Shown: positions 18,101-27,427, counted from the stretch's first letter. The stretch: DNA of 64,000 nt from Parabacteroides sp. PFB2-10 (GCF_029893085.1 NZ_JARXWI010000003.1:273599-337598); one strand, 5' to 3'. Program-made: numbers and translations. The notes: generated by a model not told the origin, from the letters alone.

Positions 18101-21100
18101 TACGCTACCGTAGCTTCCTGCTGCATAATAGGCGGAAATAGTTGTTTTTGTATGGTCATAAACAATGGCATAATGTCCCCATTCGCTGGTATTCGTGATA
18201 GCCTCTTCGCTGGTTAAAACAGTATTACCCACTGTTACCTGCAATTTATTGGCTTCCGTGAATCCGATTGAGAAGGATTCGTTCTGCGTGCCATGGCTAA
18301 AGACAGTTGACGCACCCAGTGCCTCTCGTTTCAACCAGAACTCAACTGTAAAGGATTTATTGGCCAGATTGATTTCCTGCTCCATGGTCACATTCCCGGC
18401 TACGCCGTCGAAATGAACCGAAGTAAAATGATTGTCTGACGATCCATTCTTCACTCCTGTGATTGTGAAGTTCCTTTCCGACACCATTCCTTCATTAATA
18501 TCTTTGTTAAAGCGGATCATCAGATCATTGGTACCCGTCAGGATACCGTTTGCCGGTTGAGGTTTGCCAAACAGCTGCAATTTCACATTGTCTTTCACGC
18601 CCGCGATAGAAGGCGTTATCATCTCAGACAACAGATAGCCATCTTCGGTTTCACATACGGTACGCGCCCTGAGTTCATACCTGCCGTCAAGTTCTTGAGA
18701 CATATTCCAACGATAGCGGATATTTGTATCCGACTCTTCGATCAGGATATCTCCCGGTTGGTAACTACCCGTTTCCTTCAGGAAGAACTTCTGCAAGCTA
18801 ATCCAAGTCGATGCGGAGGATTCTTTATACTGCAGATCAACATAGGTAAAATTATTGTAATTCACATCGTATCCTTCCAATACGATATCCAGCGTATCTC
18901 CTGTTTCCGAATTGACAATCCAGTTTTCCCTGGGGAAAGCAAAAGATATATCACTACAAGAAGGCAGGAATTCTGCCGAAAGGAACACATCTTCGAAAAG
19001 AGACTGTTGTTGACATTCCGCTGCCAGTATGATACGGATATCTTCATACAGATTCTGATCCGGTCCTTTCTCTATTGTCAGTGTTTTCTCCACAATCTCA
19101 TTGGCCGGCAGCAGGAAGGTGCGTCCGTTTCCAATCGGAAGGCCGTCTATTTTTATCACCGCTCCATGCGGATTTGTCGTATCATCTACCATCAATACAT
19201 AGTAGTTGTCCCATCCTATTTCCGACAGGTTCTTCAACTCGAGTGTGAAAGAGGCCGGACGATGGCTCGGCACACGCAGGCGCGTGTTGCCTCCCTTGAC
19301 GGATATATCGGGCACATCCACCTGCATGGTTGATTCGCTCAACACATGCACGCCAGGTTCATAATACTGGGTTCTCACCTCCGGTTCGTAAGGACAGGAG
19401 GTGCGACCACCGCGCGTCTTAAAGGCAATCATTCCCGCCTCTGTCCAGCCATAATCAACACTTATCTGATCCGTCAATCCCTCTTCGGATAAAACAAACC
19501 CTACGGTTTTTGTTTCTGATGCACCGGATGAGGAAGAGCTTTCCGTACCAATGTTTATGGTGGATGAGGTATTCACCGTCATACCGATTCCTAAGACCGT
19601 TCCTCCTATTTTGCCTGTCACTTTAGGTGAAAGCAGGAAGGTAAATTCACTGGAGGTGGTATAGCTATTGGTAGTCGATTGAGAATATTCTATTTGTGAA
19701 CCGGCGCCGAAGCTATAGTTACCGATCACATCCATCTCTACTTTTCTTCGCTCATTCTCTGCCAATGCTTTTTCCCACAGATTGATCTGATCATGACAAT
19801 ACTGTATGGAGTCGACAAACGAATCCATCTCTTCAGATTCCAGATATCCTACGGGGAAAATAATCTCATAACTCGGCCCTTCATAAGCACTCCTTCTTGT
19901 CTGATTTCCGAATATCGGATCCATATTACTTTTCCCGAAATACAGCGAATCACTCTTACTGTATTTACTCCGGTAGTAAGGAGCCTCCAGTGCGGTCGGA
20001 TCAGGCTCTTCATTTTTCAGTAAAGAGTGAATCAGATTCTTCCATTTGGGGATATTGGTTTCAATGATTTCCATTTCCGTATAAGCAAACCGGGTATCGA
20101 AGGTCAACCCAAAGGCCAATCCTTTCGATTTACCAATCACATAATCGCTTCCTTCGATAAACTCAGAGATCCTTTCGTTGGTAGCCGTTTCCAATTCGTC
20201 TCTATGCAAAATGGTGATCGCATTGGTTTCCCCATATTGGATATTGGTGGAGTTAGCAATAAATACATCTCCTGAATGCCCCACATATAAGGGATCGTCC
20301 TTGGTCTGAAATCGTTCGGTAAAGGTGGTTACCTTTTCCGTTTGCGTTGTGTTTTTATAGGTTGTGCTTTCCGTAACGCCTGTCTCTACTTCAGCCACGA
20401 TCTCCGACTCCAGGATGACACCGGCACCGATTCCTGTCCAGGTAATCGTTTTAGTACCCACGTCGAGTAATACGGAAGCGTCTACCGACTGCCCACCTGT
20501 GATCGAAATATCCGATGTCTTGGTAAAACTGGTTCCTTTTTCCAGATAGGAGTAACTATTGCTACCTGGAGGATCATGTACTACGGCCGTGATTTCATCC
20601 GGACCTGCTGTTACAAAGTCGGTACCTGTCGATTTAGCACCAAGCACATAGGCCGACAACGAAGGATCTTTCATCGTCCAGTTGTAAGGAATATTATCTA
20701 TATACAATACCGCACTGAAACTCTTAACACCTTCTACTAATTCAGGCGCTCCGACATAGAAGGAGTAGGTCGCTTCCCCAATACTATCCAACTGAATAGT
20801 GGGTCGCCTATCTTCCAATGCCAGATCGTTCGATATCCGTATCTCACCGGTAGACACTTTGACCTCATCTGTAATGTCTTTGATGTCATTCACATATTTT
20901 TCGTATGCGCTAAACTTGAACTTATAAGTATTGCTTTGAGAAAATACGGGCAGGTCAAATTCATATTTTGCTTCCCCGTTCACCTTCGATACCAACGTTA
21001 ATTCCAGCTTTTCTCCCGTAATCGGATTCGCACGGGTAAAGTTCTCATCTCCAAAATAATACAAAGGAGTACTTCCGTCCAATTGTTGAACGCTAAAAGA

Positions 21101-24100
21101 GGGATATGCCTGATGAATATAAGACCAGGTCGCGTGATAATAAACCGTATCCGAACGGGTTACTGCTTTCCGGTAGGCAGGTTGGCTACCAGACGCCGGC
21201 ACATCAACCGAATCGACCCAGGTACGGATACTTTGCTGCATCATACTCGTATCATCTACGGCGGAATGAGTCAGATCTAACTCTTCCATTGCTTCCAATA
21301 AAAAGTTATACTTGTCTTTCCCGTAAGTAATCTCTTGTATCAGATAAGCTTCCGGATACAGATCGACAACAAACTCTCCTGTTTCTTCGCTAACAGTTAT
21401 TTCAATTTCACTTCCATGGATATTCATATTCGTTACATCCTGCATGACAAGGTTTTCCTTTTTCCATTCACCGTTATTATGCTCTCTCACGATGGTCGTA
21501 TCTCCGTCAAACAAGTCATAATTCTTTTTAGCCACAAGCTTGATCGTGGTTGCACCGATATTGTTTTTCGATTCGCCAAATCCGAGGGGTTTTGCTTCTT
21601 CCACCTTTCCTCCCACGACGCGACCAACCACTTTCACACGCGTGCTGTCTGTGAAATTAAAACTACACGGATTCGAAATAACCGGGTTTATTCCATTCTG
21701 CAGCGCTCGTCCATTATTTGCAAAAACATGTCCGGTCTTTTCCACCTTGATCTCGTGCTGTCCAATCGGTATGGGAATCTCGTAATAGCCATTCGCGCCT
21801 GACAGAATCGGTGTGCCATACATATCGGTCACAGTTTTCCCGTCAACCAGAAAACTACAACCTTCCACCGGATAGTCACCTCCGGCATAATACACATAAC
21901 CGGAAACAATGAACGACGAATTATCGACAAAGTCTATATTATTATGCACCGGGCTGTTCGGTGAGAAAAAAAGAGATTTCTGTGGAGGTGTGAACGAATG
22001 TCCTCCCAATAAAGGTATCAACCGATAGTCCGACCCATCTTTTGTATAGGGCACAGTCGTGATCTGGTAATTCCCGTAATCGTCTGTGACCCCCTTGATC
22101 GACAATTGCTCACTGGTAGGCACCTCTGTTGTGTTACGGGTTGCCGAACCCATGATTTTGGCATGATTCTCATTGTAGTTCGATCCCGATCCGGAATAAT
22201 CATACACATCTTCTCCGAAGAACTCGTCAAACCGGTAATAGGCCACCAAGCCATATTCCTTTCCGGAAAGATAGCGGTCGTAGTTTTTCTTTATGTCATC
22301 TTCCGTCAGCGAGTAGTCCCATAACCTTACCTCATCCATATAGCCGTTGAGGATGGAGGCACTATCAAACCAGCGTCCCAGATTAATGTAAACATTGGCC
22401 GGATCTTCTTCCGGCGAATAACATCCATCTGTAATTTTGGCTGATCCAACCTCTTTCCCGTTTATGTATAAAATGACACTTTCAGTAGCATAATTATTCA
22501 CGACGGTAACATGATGAAAATCAGTAAAGTCAAAGGTATCTTTATCTAACTTATCTGCATCAAACTCAATCACATAGCTTTTTCTGTTCTCATATGCCCC
22601 TTTGATAACAAAGAATCGATATTGCTTATTTTCTGTACTGAAATCCAAGGCGTAAAGGTTGTTTGCGAATATAATGGTTTGATTTTTAGTAGTTGCCGTT
22701 GCAAAATCCTTAAACTTTATCCACGCCTGAAAGGTAAAACCATTTCGGGGAACCAAGATCGGTTTATAAGGAATCCGCACTTGCGTCCAGGCCTCTTGCT
22801 TGAACTCCATCGAACGATTCAGTATGCTGCTGGTTCCTTCTGCCAGAATCGACACCCCAACGGCTGGAGTCATCTTATCGGTATATAAAATATTCCCGCT
22901 GACAACACCATAAGGCTGTTTGAATCCAACGGATGAAATGATTGACGTCGCGATGGTAGAAACGACTCCATTACATTCTACCTGTCCCGCAATCACGTAT
23001 TCGTAATAGATCCCCGGATCCGGATCCGGATCGCGATAGGTGTACAGGTAGTTTCCCGTTTCATAATCAAACCGCCCGATAACTTCCGATTGACTCATCG
23101 AGGTATTTTCGTTGCTTCCTGATAAAGGCCTACGGGTCAATATAAAACGTTTGAAATTGTTGGCGTATTCATCCTCCTTTACTTTCCATTCCAATTTAAC
23201 GGCATCTGCCGTCACCCCTTTAGAGGCTTTAAAGTATTCTATGGCGGGAGCAATAGTATTATCCTGAAGTACAATTTTCTCAAAGGTGTGCTTGCCGACA
23301 GCAGTTTCCATAGAGCCTTCTCCTTTTACGACCGCTATTTCAAAAGTTAGAGGCGTACACATCTCCAACTGATCGATTGACAAAGAGGTCGTAGCTTTAT
23401 TACCCGAATACACAGGAGTGACACCGCTGCTTGAAGTCATCGTCAGTTTATACTTAAACCCCTCTTCCCATATTCCATCTGTTACCGCATCCCACGAAAC
23501 CTGAACGGATGTGTTGCCTTTATTTTCAAAACGAAAACTTTCGGGAAAGGCATAGTTTGTATTAAAAGGAATATGTGATTTGATAGAGAAAAGAGTTTCC
23601 CATTGTCCAAACTCCTGGGGTTTCGCCCGATAATAATAGGAAATAAAACCCTTACTTCTGTCTTTTATCTTGTCGATAAGCTGACCTGTATTTTCCCCAC
23701 TTTCAATGGTTATATTTCCAATGGACTCTTTGTCGGAAAAATCAGCTTTTGTTGCACGCTGAACTTCAAACGTAGTCCGTGTATTCGCCTTGCTGGCTAA
23801 TATCAACTTACATTGCACGCTTCCATCCAACAGGTTTCCTGTTTCCAACTTATTTATAGTCGGATATCTATACTCTGAAGTGGCATTTGAGGTAGCATAA
23901 AATATCGGCATCGTATGCGTTTCATGATATGGTTTTCTTTCCCTGACAACCCGAAGTTTGAAACCTTTGTTTAACTCGTCTTTGGAAAATTTATTCAAGG
24001 GAATCAGTATTTCACCCTGAGCGTCTTTATTGGTAAAAGAGCTTTCCTTTTGTAATACAGTCCATTTTGAATCTCCGGTTATCTGTTTCTCGACAATAAA

Positions 24101-24826
24101 CCTTCCTGTTCCATCGACTGCCCTGTCACTATTAAAGTTATTTATATTCCAGTTTAATTTAATACGGTTTTGTGCCAAATCTTCCGTCGCGTTTAGGGAT
24201 AGATTATGGACAGGTGAGGTGAGATTTACCTCGAATGTTTTTTTCCCTAATATCGGTTCTCGACCTTCTTTTGTTAGACTCTCTTTATAAGCATAATCAT
24301 AATGATATTCATAAATAATCTTTACTGTCTTTCCCATGAAACGTTGGGGAATGTACCAATGTGTTTCTGTTTTCCAGCCTTTATCATCGGCATAACTATT
24401 AAGTGACAATGATTGACGGTTCTTTTTTTGCGGATCGCTCCACCCGTCTTTGTGTTGAGTCACCCACATCCCATATTGATCCTGATCGAACACTTGATTT
24501 GTAACAGAAAAACTTCGCGATCCTCCATAATCTCCTTCTCCTACTTTATTAATCAAATAGCAGTATGTAGTACTATTATCAATCACTACATGTATTTTTA
24601 AATACATTATATAAGAAGGCAGTGACCAGCTTGATTGAGTCCTTATCCTACATATATCATACATCAGAACCACCTTTCCCTCTTTTTCGTCATAGCGGAC
24701 TTTCATGTATTCATTCTGATCCAAATGATTGCTTTCTGCCTTCCCTGTGGCAGCACCCAAGACCATGAAGGTCCACACCATTAGCCATACGGCCAATTTT
24801 CTCGATCGGTTAGTTTTTCTTTCCAT
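15149..24826 (-). CDS. Giant (3225-aa) surface protein with LamG, fibronectin-like domains and T9SS type A sorting signal
   Basis: Very large exported multidomain protein. Signal peptide (residues 1-30), Fn3-like beta domains (about 200-630), carboxypeptidase-regulatory-like domain (about 640), LamG/concanavalin-like domain (about 690-870, NGFTFQAWIKF), a second regulatory-like domain (about 975-1045), a long Ser/Thr-rich middle (about 1480-1830), two more LamG domains (about 2150-2340 and 2355-2540), a BACON-like segment (about 2640-2730), a domain shared with the small lipoprotein downstream (about 2735-2837), two AGWNWVSF/TGWNWISF repeats (about 2843-3010) and a C-terminal T9SS type A signal (about 3140-3225, YPNPFSSRLTVEV to FKLIKNR). 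Expected to be exported by the type IX system and attached at the cell surface. LamG domains suggest glycan or host-matrix binding. Intact frame throughout. Confidence 0.9.
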   Translation of the reverse strand: MERKTNRSRKLAVWLMVWTFMVLGAATGKAESNHLDQNEYMKVRYDEKEGKVVLMYDICRIRTQSSWSLPSYIMYLKIHVVIDNSTTYCYLINKVGEGDYGGSRSFSVTNQVFDQDQYGMWVTQHKDGWSDPQKKNRQSLSLNSYADDKGWKTETHWYIPQRFMGKTVKIIYEYHYDYAYKESLTKEGREPILGKKTFEVNLTSPVHNLSLNATEDLAQNRIKLNWNINNFNSDRAVDGTGRFIVEKQITGDSKWTVLQKESSFTNKDAQGEILIPLNKFSKDELNKGFKLRVVRERKPYHETHTMPIFYATSNATSEYRYPTINKLETGNLLDGSVQCKLILASKANTRTTFEVQRATKADFSDKESIGNITIESGENTGQLIDKIKDRSKGFISYYYRAKPQEFGQWETLFSIKSHIPFNTNYAFPESFRFENKGNTSVQVSWDAVTDGIWEEGFKYKLTMTSSSGVTPVYSGNKATTSLSIDQLEMCTPLTFEIAVVKGEGSMETAVGKHTFEKIVLQDNTIAPAIEYFKASKGVTADAVKLEWKVKEDEYANNFKRFILTRRPLSGSNENTSMSQSEVIGRFDYETGNYLYTYRDPDPDPGIYYEYVIAGQVECNGVVSTIATSIISSVGFKQPYGVVSGNILYTDKMTPAVGVSILAEGTSSILNRSMEFKQEAWTQVRIPYKPILVPRNGFTFQAWIKFKDFATATTKNQTIIFANNLYALDFSTENKQYRFFVIKGAYENRKSYVIEFDADKLDKDTFDFTDFHHVTVVNNYATESVILYINGKEVGSAKITDGCYSPEEDPANVYINLGRWFDSASILNGYMDEVRLWDYSLTEDDIKKNYDRYLSGKEYGLVAYYRFDEFFGEDVYDYSGSGSNYNENHAKIMGSATRNTTEVPTSEQLSIKGVTDDYGNYQITTVPYTKDGSDYRLIPLLGGHSFTPPQKSLFFSPNSPVHNNIDFVDNSSFIVSGYVYYAGGDYPVEGCSFLVDGKTVTDMYGTPILSGANGYYEIPIPIGQHEIKVEKTGHVFANNGRALQNGINPVISNPCSFNFTDSTRVKVVGRVVGGKVEEAKPLGFGESKNNIGATTIKLVAKKNYDLFDGDTTIVREHNNGEWKKENLVMQDVTNMNIHGSEIEITVSEETGEFVVDLYPEAYLIQEITYGKDKYNFLLEAMEELDLTHSAVDDTSMMQQSIRTWVDSVDVPASGSQPAYRKAVTRSDTVYYHATWSYIHQAYPSFSVQQLDGSTPLYYFGDENFTRANPITGEKLELTLVSKVNGEAKYEFDLPVFSQSNTYKFKFSAYEKYVNDIKDITDEVKVSTGEIRISNDLALEDRRPTIQLDSIGEATYSFYVGAPELVEGVKSFSAVLYIDNIPYNWTMKDPSLSAYVLGAKSTGTDFVTAGPDEITAVVHDPPGSNSYSYLEKGTSFTKTSDISITGGQSVDASVLLDVGTKTITWTGIGAGVILESEIVAEVETGVTESTTYKNTTQTEKVTTFTERFQTKDDPLYVGHSGDVFIANSTNIQYGETNAITILHRDELETATNERISEFIEGSDYVIGKSKGLAFGLTFDTRFAYTEMEIIETNIPKWKNLIHSLLKNEEPDPTALEAPYYRSKYSKSDSLYFGKSNMDPIFGNQTRRSAYEGPSYEIIFPVGYLESEEMDSFVDSIQYCHDQINLWEKALAENERRKVEMDVIGNYSFGAGSQIEYSQSTTNSYTTSSEFTFLLSPKVTGKIGGTVLGIGMTVNTSSTINIGTESSSSSGASETKTVGFVLSEEGLTDQISVDYGWTEAGMIAFKTRGGRTSCPYEPEVRTQYYEPGVHVLSESTMQVDVPDISVKGGNTRLRVPSHRPASFTLELKNLSEIGWDNYYVLMVDDTTNPHGAVIKIDGLPIGNGRTFLLPANEIVEKTLTIEKGPDQNLYEDIRIILAAECQQQSLFEDVFLSAEFLPSCSDISFAFPRENWIVNSETGDTLDIVLEGYDVNYNNFTYVDLQYKESSASTWISLQKFFLKETGSYQPGDILIEESDTNIRYRWNMSQELDGRYELRARTVCETEDGYLLSEMITPSIAGVKDNVKLQLFGKPQPANGILTGTNDLMIRFNKDINEGMVSERNFTITGVKNGSSDNHFTSVHFDGVAGNVTMEQEINLANKSFTVEFWLKREALGASTVFSHGTQNESFSIGFTEANKLQVTVGNTVLTSEEAITNTSEWGHYAIVYDHTKTTISAYYAAGSYGSVLFTGKQAAAYNGMGVIKVGSSLTNTNHLAGNMHGLRLWDRALTQSKVSKDRNVRLPGNTLGLIGYWMMDEGKGTLLQDKSANRHGAMNASWKILPEGHALSFNGRDAYLTINTGATVVIDEEQDFSIEMWFKGSTANGTLFSSGRGDGNDNSTGGKLSIYFENGTLKMASKGFVHDITSTNYLDNKWHHFALAVNRAGSANVYVDGELQTYMDGMEIGSLANSEMHIGMRRWNGTSSDLPFNGVIDEFRIWNLALTQDYISRNNNVRLLGGEVGLIAYYPFDTYIVNNNQNKELAFSLSDQVNEANTPVAISTNAVEVAEIAPVKDAGPVENYQFKYVTNKDQIVLNLTESSDLIERTYITITAKGIQDLNGNGMKSPVSWSAYIDRSFLHWEESELQKTKKNGESLTFDVKIAKLGGYEENYTIENIPSWLTITPSSGTIQPGTTQTLQFKVDDGLNPGIYEEQIHLKGEYSHTLLFTLNVGGEKPDWSVDPGKYETSMSMIGQLKINDVISKDENDLVAAFINGECVGVTSPLYNKGYDVWQVMLNIYYSTNDAPIEFRIWDASTGKTYANVLPSNISFVPNTLHGSALNPVIFATTNSMLQTIDLKAGWNWVSFNMTSSVFNDVNKLFAGIKNGVELKGQASGAFSRYDNELGGWLNSDLGGSGVNTTQMYLVKMDGNNKLQISGTPLNPAQTSIHLATGWNWISFIPQSNMGVGEAFAGFTPSEGDIVKSMTGFAVYDSNLGWVGSLSYMMPGVGYMYKAGSAKSFTYPERSSLSTKASFDWETPVAEEHIGESSPYEHNLSLIAEVDYGTELPAAAELVTRLNGTITHTTPLVEVDGKQLFFATIPGEESDDMISFSLQVYNEEFPLREKLGFDKNAVYGSLGRPQTLTLLANNTLVYPNPFSSRLTVEVDTPETNTITLSMYNLMGVLVYQSNHNAVPGLNHIQLDRSKLDSLIEGVYVLQVKTGERIDSFKLIKNR

Positions 24827-24854
24827 AATATGTTTCCTTTTAAAGTTGATGAAA

Positions 24855-24862
24855 CAAATATA
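24855..24862 (-). promoter_or_regulatory. -7 promoter element for the giant T9SS gene
   Basis: Minus strand TATATTTG matches TAnnTTTG, 29 bases upstream of the ATG at 24826. The rest of the interval up to repeat copy B (24863-25021) is A/T-rich with no gene. Confidence 0.45.
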
Positions 24863-25021
24863 GAATAGGATAACATTCGGGTAGTCTCACTCCCGCAAAA
24901 TCAAGTCCTATATGCGCAAAACATTCACAAACAGCGCTTTATAGTTTTATATTTTTTCGACACAAAACAAAAAAAACCTTCAAAACGTTGCAAAGTTTGA
25001 ATAGTTACGCCGTATTACAAC

Positions 25022-25205
25022 CATGTGAACAAATGTTAATCATATCACTTTCAACAAAACCCCCAATTTACGATTTGTAATTTCCGAAGGACTTTGCGCG
25101 CAAAAAAGCAGGAGTATTTTTGCAAACTCCCGGGAGAAACACTTTTTAACGTATGGAATTGTAAGCAAAACGGCCGTTTTGCTTACAATCGCTATTTTAA
25201 CATTT
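25022..25205 (+). repeat. Type I structured intergenic repeat, copy B
   Basis: Second copy of the 184-base element, with the same order of parts. The central palindrome is identical to copy A and the GCGCGCAAAAAAGC, CTCCCGGGAGAAACAC and CGATTTGTAATTT blocks are kept, but the left arm of the GGGAG hairpin is degraded (GGAGTATTTTTG against CAAACTCC). It ends 12 bases from the stop of the AraC-type gene, so transcripts of that gene run straight into it. Confidence 0.85.
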
Positions 25206-25216
25206 CGGGGTTTTTC

Positions 25217-27025
25217 TTACACCGCCTGCCCGACGAAGGACTTTTCGGTCATCATTTCGCGTATTTCGGTCGGGGTTAAGCCGTATTTCTTCCGGAAGAG
25301 ACGGTAGAATGTGCTCTTAGTGGAGAAACCGGAGTAGAGGAATATCTCTTCGATCGTCTGATTCTTATTGTTCATCAATAGGTCTTTGGCGTGTATCAAC
25401 CGCAAATTGTTGATATAGTCGTTGAATGTCAGGCCGGTCTCTTCCTGTATGGCATCGCAGAGATACTGGCGGTTGGTGCCGACTTGCAGGGCTAAGTGTT
25501 CACGGGTCAGGTCTGCTTCCAGGTAGCGCTGTGTCTCCAGCAGGTATTTTTGCGCCTGCAAGAACAGATGGGATTTGCTGCCATCAGCTGTTTTTCCGGC
25601 GTCGGCCAGCGATTCGGAGAGCTTCAGGGATAACTCTTCCGCCTCTTTTCGCTGTTCGTTCTGCCATTGCAGCTGTTCGAATAGCTTTTGGTTTTTCTCT
25701 TTCAACCGTTTAGCGTTGTATCGTACATAGAGAAGGATCAGTATAAGAAGGATCACCAATAGTGTCAAAGCGGAGATAATAATACCCAATATCTGAGCAT
25801 GCAGGCGGCTCTTCTCTGCTTCGGCTTCCAGGGTATAGACCTGATGGATCGTACGCAATTCGCTAATCTGGCGGGTCAGGGCGTCGGTAGACAATGAATC
25901 GGTCGCCTCTTTGGTCTGCTTAGCCAGCTTATAGGCCTCATCGTAGCGATTCATATCGGCCAGTAATTCAGCTTTTTGATCCTGCAAACTCAAATATTCC
26001 GTAATAGAATTTTCTTTGAAAAAGGAGAGTGCCTCGTCAAGATGATGTATGGCCAGTGGATATTGTGCGGTTGCCTGATAATAGGAGGCGTAAGCCATAT
26101 TTAGCTCCTGAATATAGATTTCGTTCATTTCGTATTGCAAATAGGTTTCCGCCTGATCGAGTGCCTCTTTAGCCTGCTTTAGATCGCCTTTTTTGACATA
26201 ATTCCGGGCATAATAGCCGTTCAACCTCATTTTATAATCTTCCATAAACATAGACTCATGCGGCGTTCCTTGCTTGTTTTGCTCAAACAGATCGATAGCC
26301 CGCCATAGTTCATAGCAATGGGATAGGGATGTCGTATAATGCCCCAAATCATAGGTGACGCTTATCAGATAGAAAAGATAATCCATCCGATAGAACTGAC
26401 GTTCGGGGAAATATTGCGACAACAGGCTGTATCCTTTTTCCCAGGCACTTCTTGCCTCCTGCTTTCGGTTAGCATAGAAATAGGCAAGCCCCATATTTTC
26501 ATAAGCGCTAATTTCTCCTTCCCGGCTATCCAATTCCATGGCATAATCAAGCATGCTCTCCGCATACTCCAACGCCAAGGCATAACTGCCTTTAGAGAGG
26601 TATTCGCTTATGATGAAACACTCCGCTTCAAAATAATAATCATACGACTTATGTTCTAAGAAAAAAGCTTTAAATGCATTTGTCCTATCCAGGAAGCTAT
26701 CGATCAGGCAGCTTTTCCCTGCATAATGAGCTACCATATTGATGTAAGCATTATGAAGCTCGGCGATGTTTCCATACTTCAGTGCATCTTGTTCCAACCG
26801 GCTCAGGTAAAAGAAACATTCATCCGTTCCTATCGTCAGTTGTGCCAGGTCGAGCCAACAATACATTCTCAGGGTAGGATTCTGTAGCGTGTCGATCCGT
26901 TGCAATAGACTGTCTTTTCGGGCGGCAAACGAATTGTTGCCATAAGCCAAAGAGGAAGAGGCAAATAAAAGAAAAAGAGAGATAAGCAGTATAGGCTTAT
27001 TCAGGCGACACTTTGTAGTTTTCAT
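25217..27025 (-). CDS. Membrane TPR-AraC family transcription regulator
   Basis: A 602-residue regulator joining a probable extracytoplasmic sensor part to a cytoplasmic DNA-binding part. Signal-like hydrophobic N-terminus (residues 1-28), TPR-type helical repeats (about 60-390), one transmembrane helix (about 405-430, IIISALTLLVILLILILLY), a charged coiled coil (about 432-475), and an AraC helix-turn-helix domain (about 495-590; TREHLALQVGTNRQYL and the second helix in YSGFSTKSTFYRLFRKKYG). It lacks kinase and receiver domains, so it differs from the hybrid two-component regulators of polysaccharide loci. Placed directly upstream of the giant T9SS gene on the same strand, it probably controls that gene. 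Confidence 0.88.
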   Translation of the reverse strand: MKTTKCRLNKPILLISLFLLFASSSLAYGNNSFAARKDSLLQRIDTLQNPTLRMYCWLDLAQLTIGTDECFFYLSRLEQDALKYGNIAELHNAYINMVAHYAGKSCLIDSFLDRTNAFKAFFLEHKSYDYYFEAECFIISEYLSKGSYALALEYAESMLDYAMELDSREGEISAYENMGLAYFYANRKQEARSAWEKGYSLLSQYFPERQFYRMDYLFYLISVTYDLGHYTTSLSHCYELWRAIDLFEQNKQGTPHESMFMEDYKMRLNGYYARNYVKKGDLKQAKEALDQAETYLQYEMNEIYIQELNMAYASYYQATAQYPLAIHHLDEALSFFKENSITEYLSLQDQKAELLADMNRYDEAYKLAKQTKEATDSLSTDALTRQISELRTIHQVYTLEAEAEKSRLHAQILGIIISALTLLVILLILILLYVRYNAKRLKEKNQKLFEQLQWQNEQRKEAEELSLKLSESLADAGKTADGSKSHLFLQAQKYLLETQRYLEADLTREHLALQVGTNRQYLCDAIQEETGLTFNDYINNLRLIHAKDLLMNNKNQTIEEIFLYSGFSTKSTFYRLFRKKYGLTPTEIREMMTEKSFVGQAV

Positions 27026-27053
27026 AAGATAAGTCCAAATAGATTGTGCCTCA

Positions 27054-27085
27054 CAAATTTATTTCTTTTACATACGCGAACCAAA
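27054..27085 (-). promoter_or_regulatory. Promoter of the TPR-AraC regulator gene
   Basis: Minus-strand -33 TTTG (plus 27082-27085), 20-base spacer and -7 TAAATTTG (plus 27054-27061): a complete Bacteroidetes housekeeping promoter 29 bases before the ATG, divergent from the tRNA promoter. Confidence 0.65.
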
Positions 27086-27101
27086 CAAAAAGAAAAAAAT
27101 A

Positions 27102-27132
27102 TTTGCCTGTTTAAAGAAAACTACTACCTTTG
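27102..27132 (+). promoter_or_regulatory. Promoter of the tRNA-Arg pair
   Basis: -33 TTTG (27102-27105), 19-base spacer and -7 TACCTTTG (27125-27132): a full match to the Bacteroidetes housekeeping promoter, 23 bases before the first tRNA. Confidence 0.75.
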
Positions 27133-27155
27133 CACTCGCATTCTGAAAGAATAAT

Positions 27156-27229
27156 GGCCGCGTAGCTCAACTGAATAGAGTAGCTGACTACGGATCAGCC
27201 GGTTACAGGTTTGAATCCTGTCGCGGTCA
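27156..27229 (+). tRNA. tRNA-Arg (anticodon ACG), copy 1
   Basis: A 74-base cloverleaf: acceptor GGCCGCG/CGCGGTC with one G-T pair, D arm GCTC/GAGT, anticodon stem GCTGA/TCAGC with loop CTACGGA (ACG at positions 34-36), T arm ACAGG/CCTGT with loop TTTGAAT, discriminator A. CCA is not encoded. It reads CGN arginine codons after A34 deamination. Confidence 0.95.
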
Positions 27230-27265
27230 CTATCAGAAACAGATTGCAAAAACACATCATGGAAT

Positions 27266-27339
27266 GGCCGCGTAGCTCAACTGAATAGAGTAGCTGACTA
27301 CGGATCAGCCGGTTACAGGTTTGAATCCTGTCGCGGTCA
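27266..27339 (+). tRNA. tRNA-Arg (anticodon ACG), copy 2
   Basis: Identical in sequence to the first copy, 36 bases downstream; the two are evidently a tandem duplication cotranscribed from the promoter at 27102 and ended by the hairpin at 27349. Confidence 0.95.
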
Positions 27340-27348
27340 CACCTTCAG

Positions 27349-27384
27349 AAAGCGTTGGAAGATATTCTTCCGACGCTTTTATTT
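27349..27384 (+). terminator. Terminator of the tRNA-Arg operon
   Basis: AGCGTTGGAAGA pairs with TCTTCCGACGCT (one G-T wobble) around a short TAT loop and is followed by TTTTATTTA. Confidence 0.85.
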
Positions 27385-27427
27385 ATGGGGAGTTTTGTTT
27401 ATGTTTACAGTCTAATGCTAAAAGAGA

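Noticed and set aside
27385..27427. TPP riboswitch upstream of the ThiC-like gene
   Set aside because: Only about 42 bases lie between the tRNA terminator and the ATG, too few for the aptamer, and its conserved CTGAGA and ACCTGA segments are absent.
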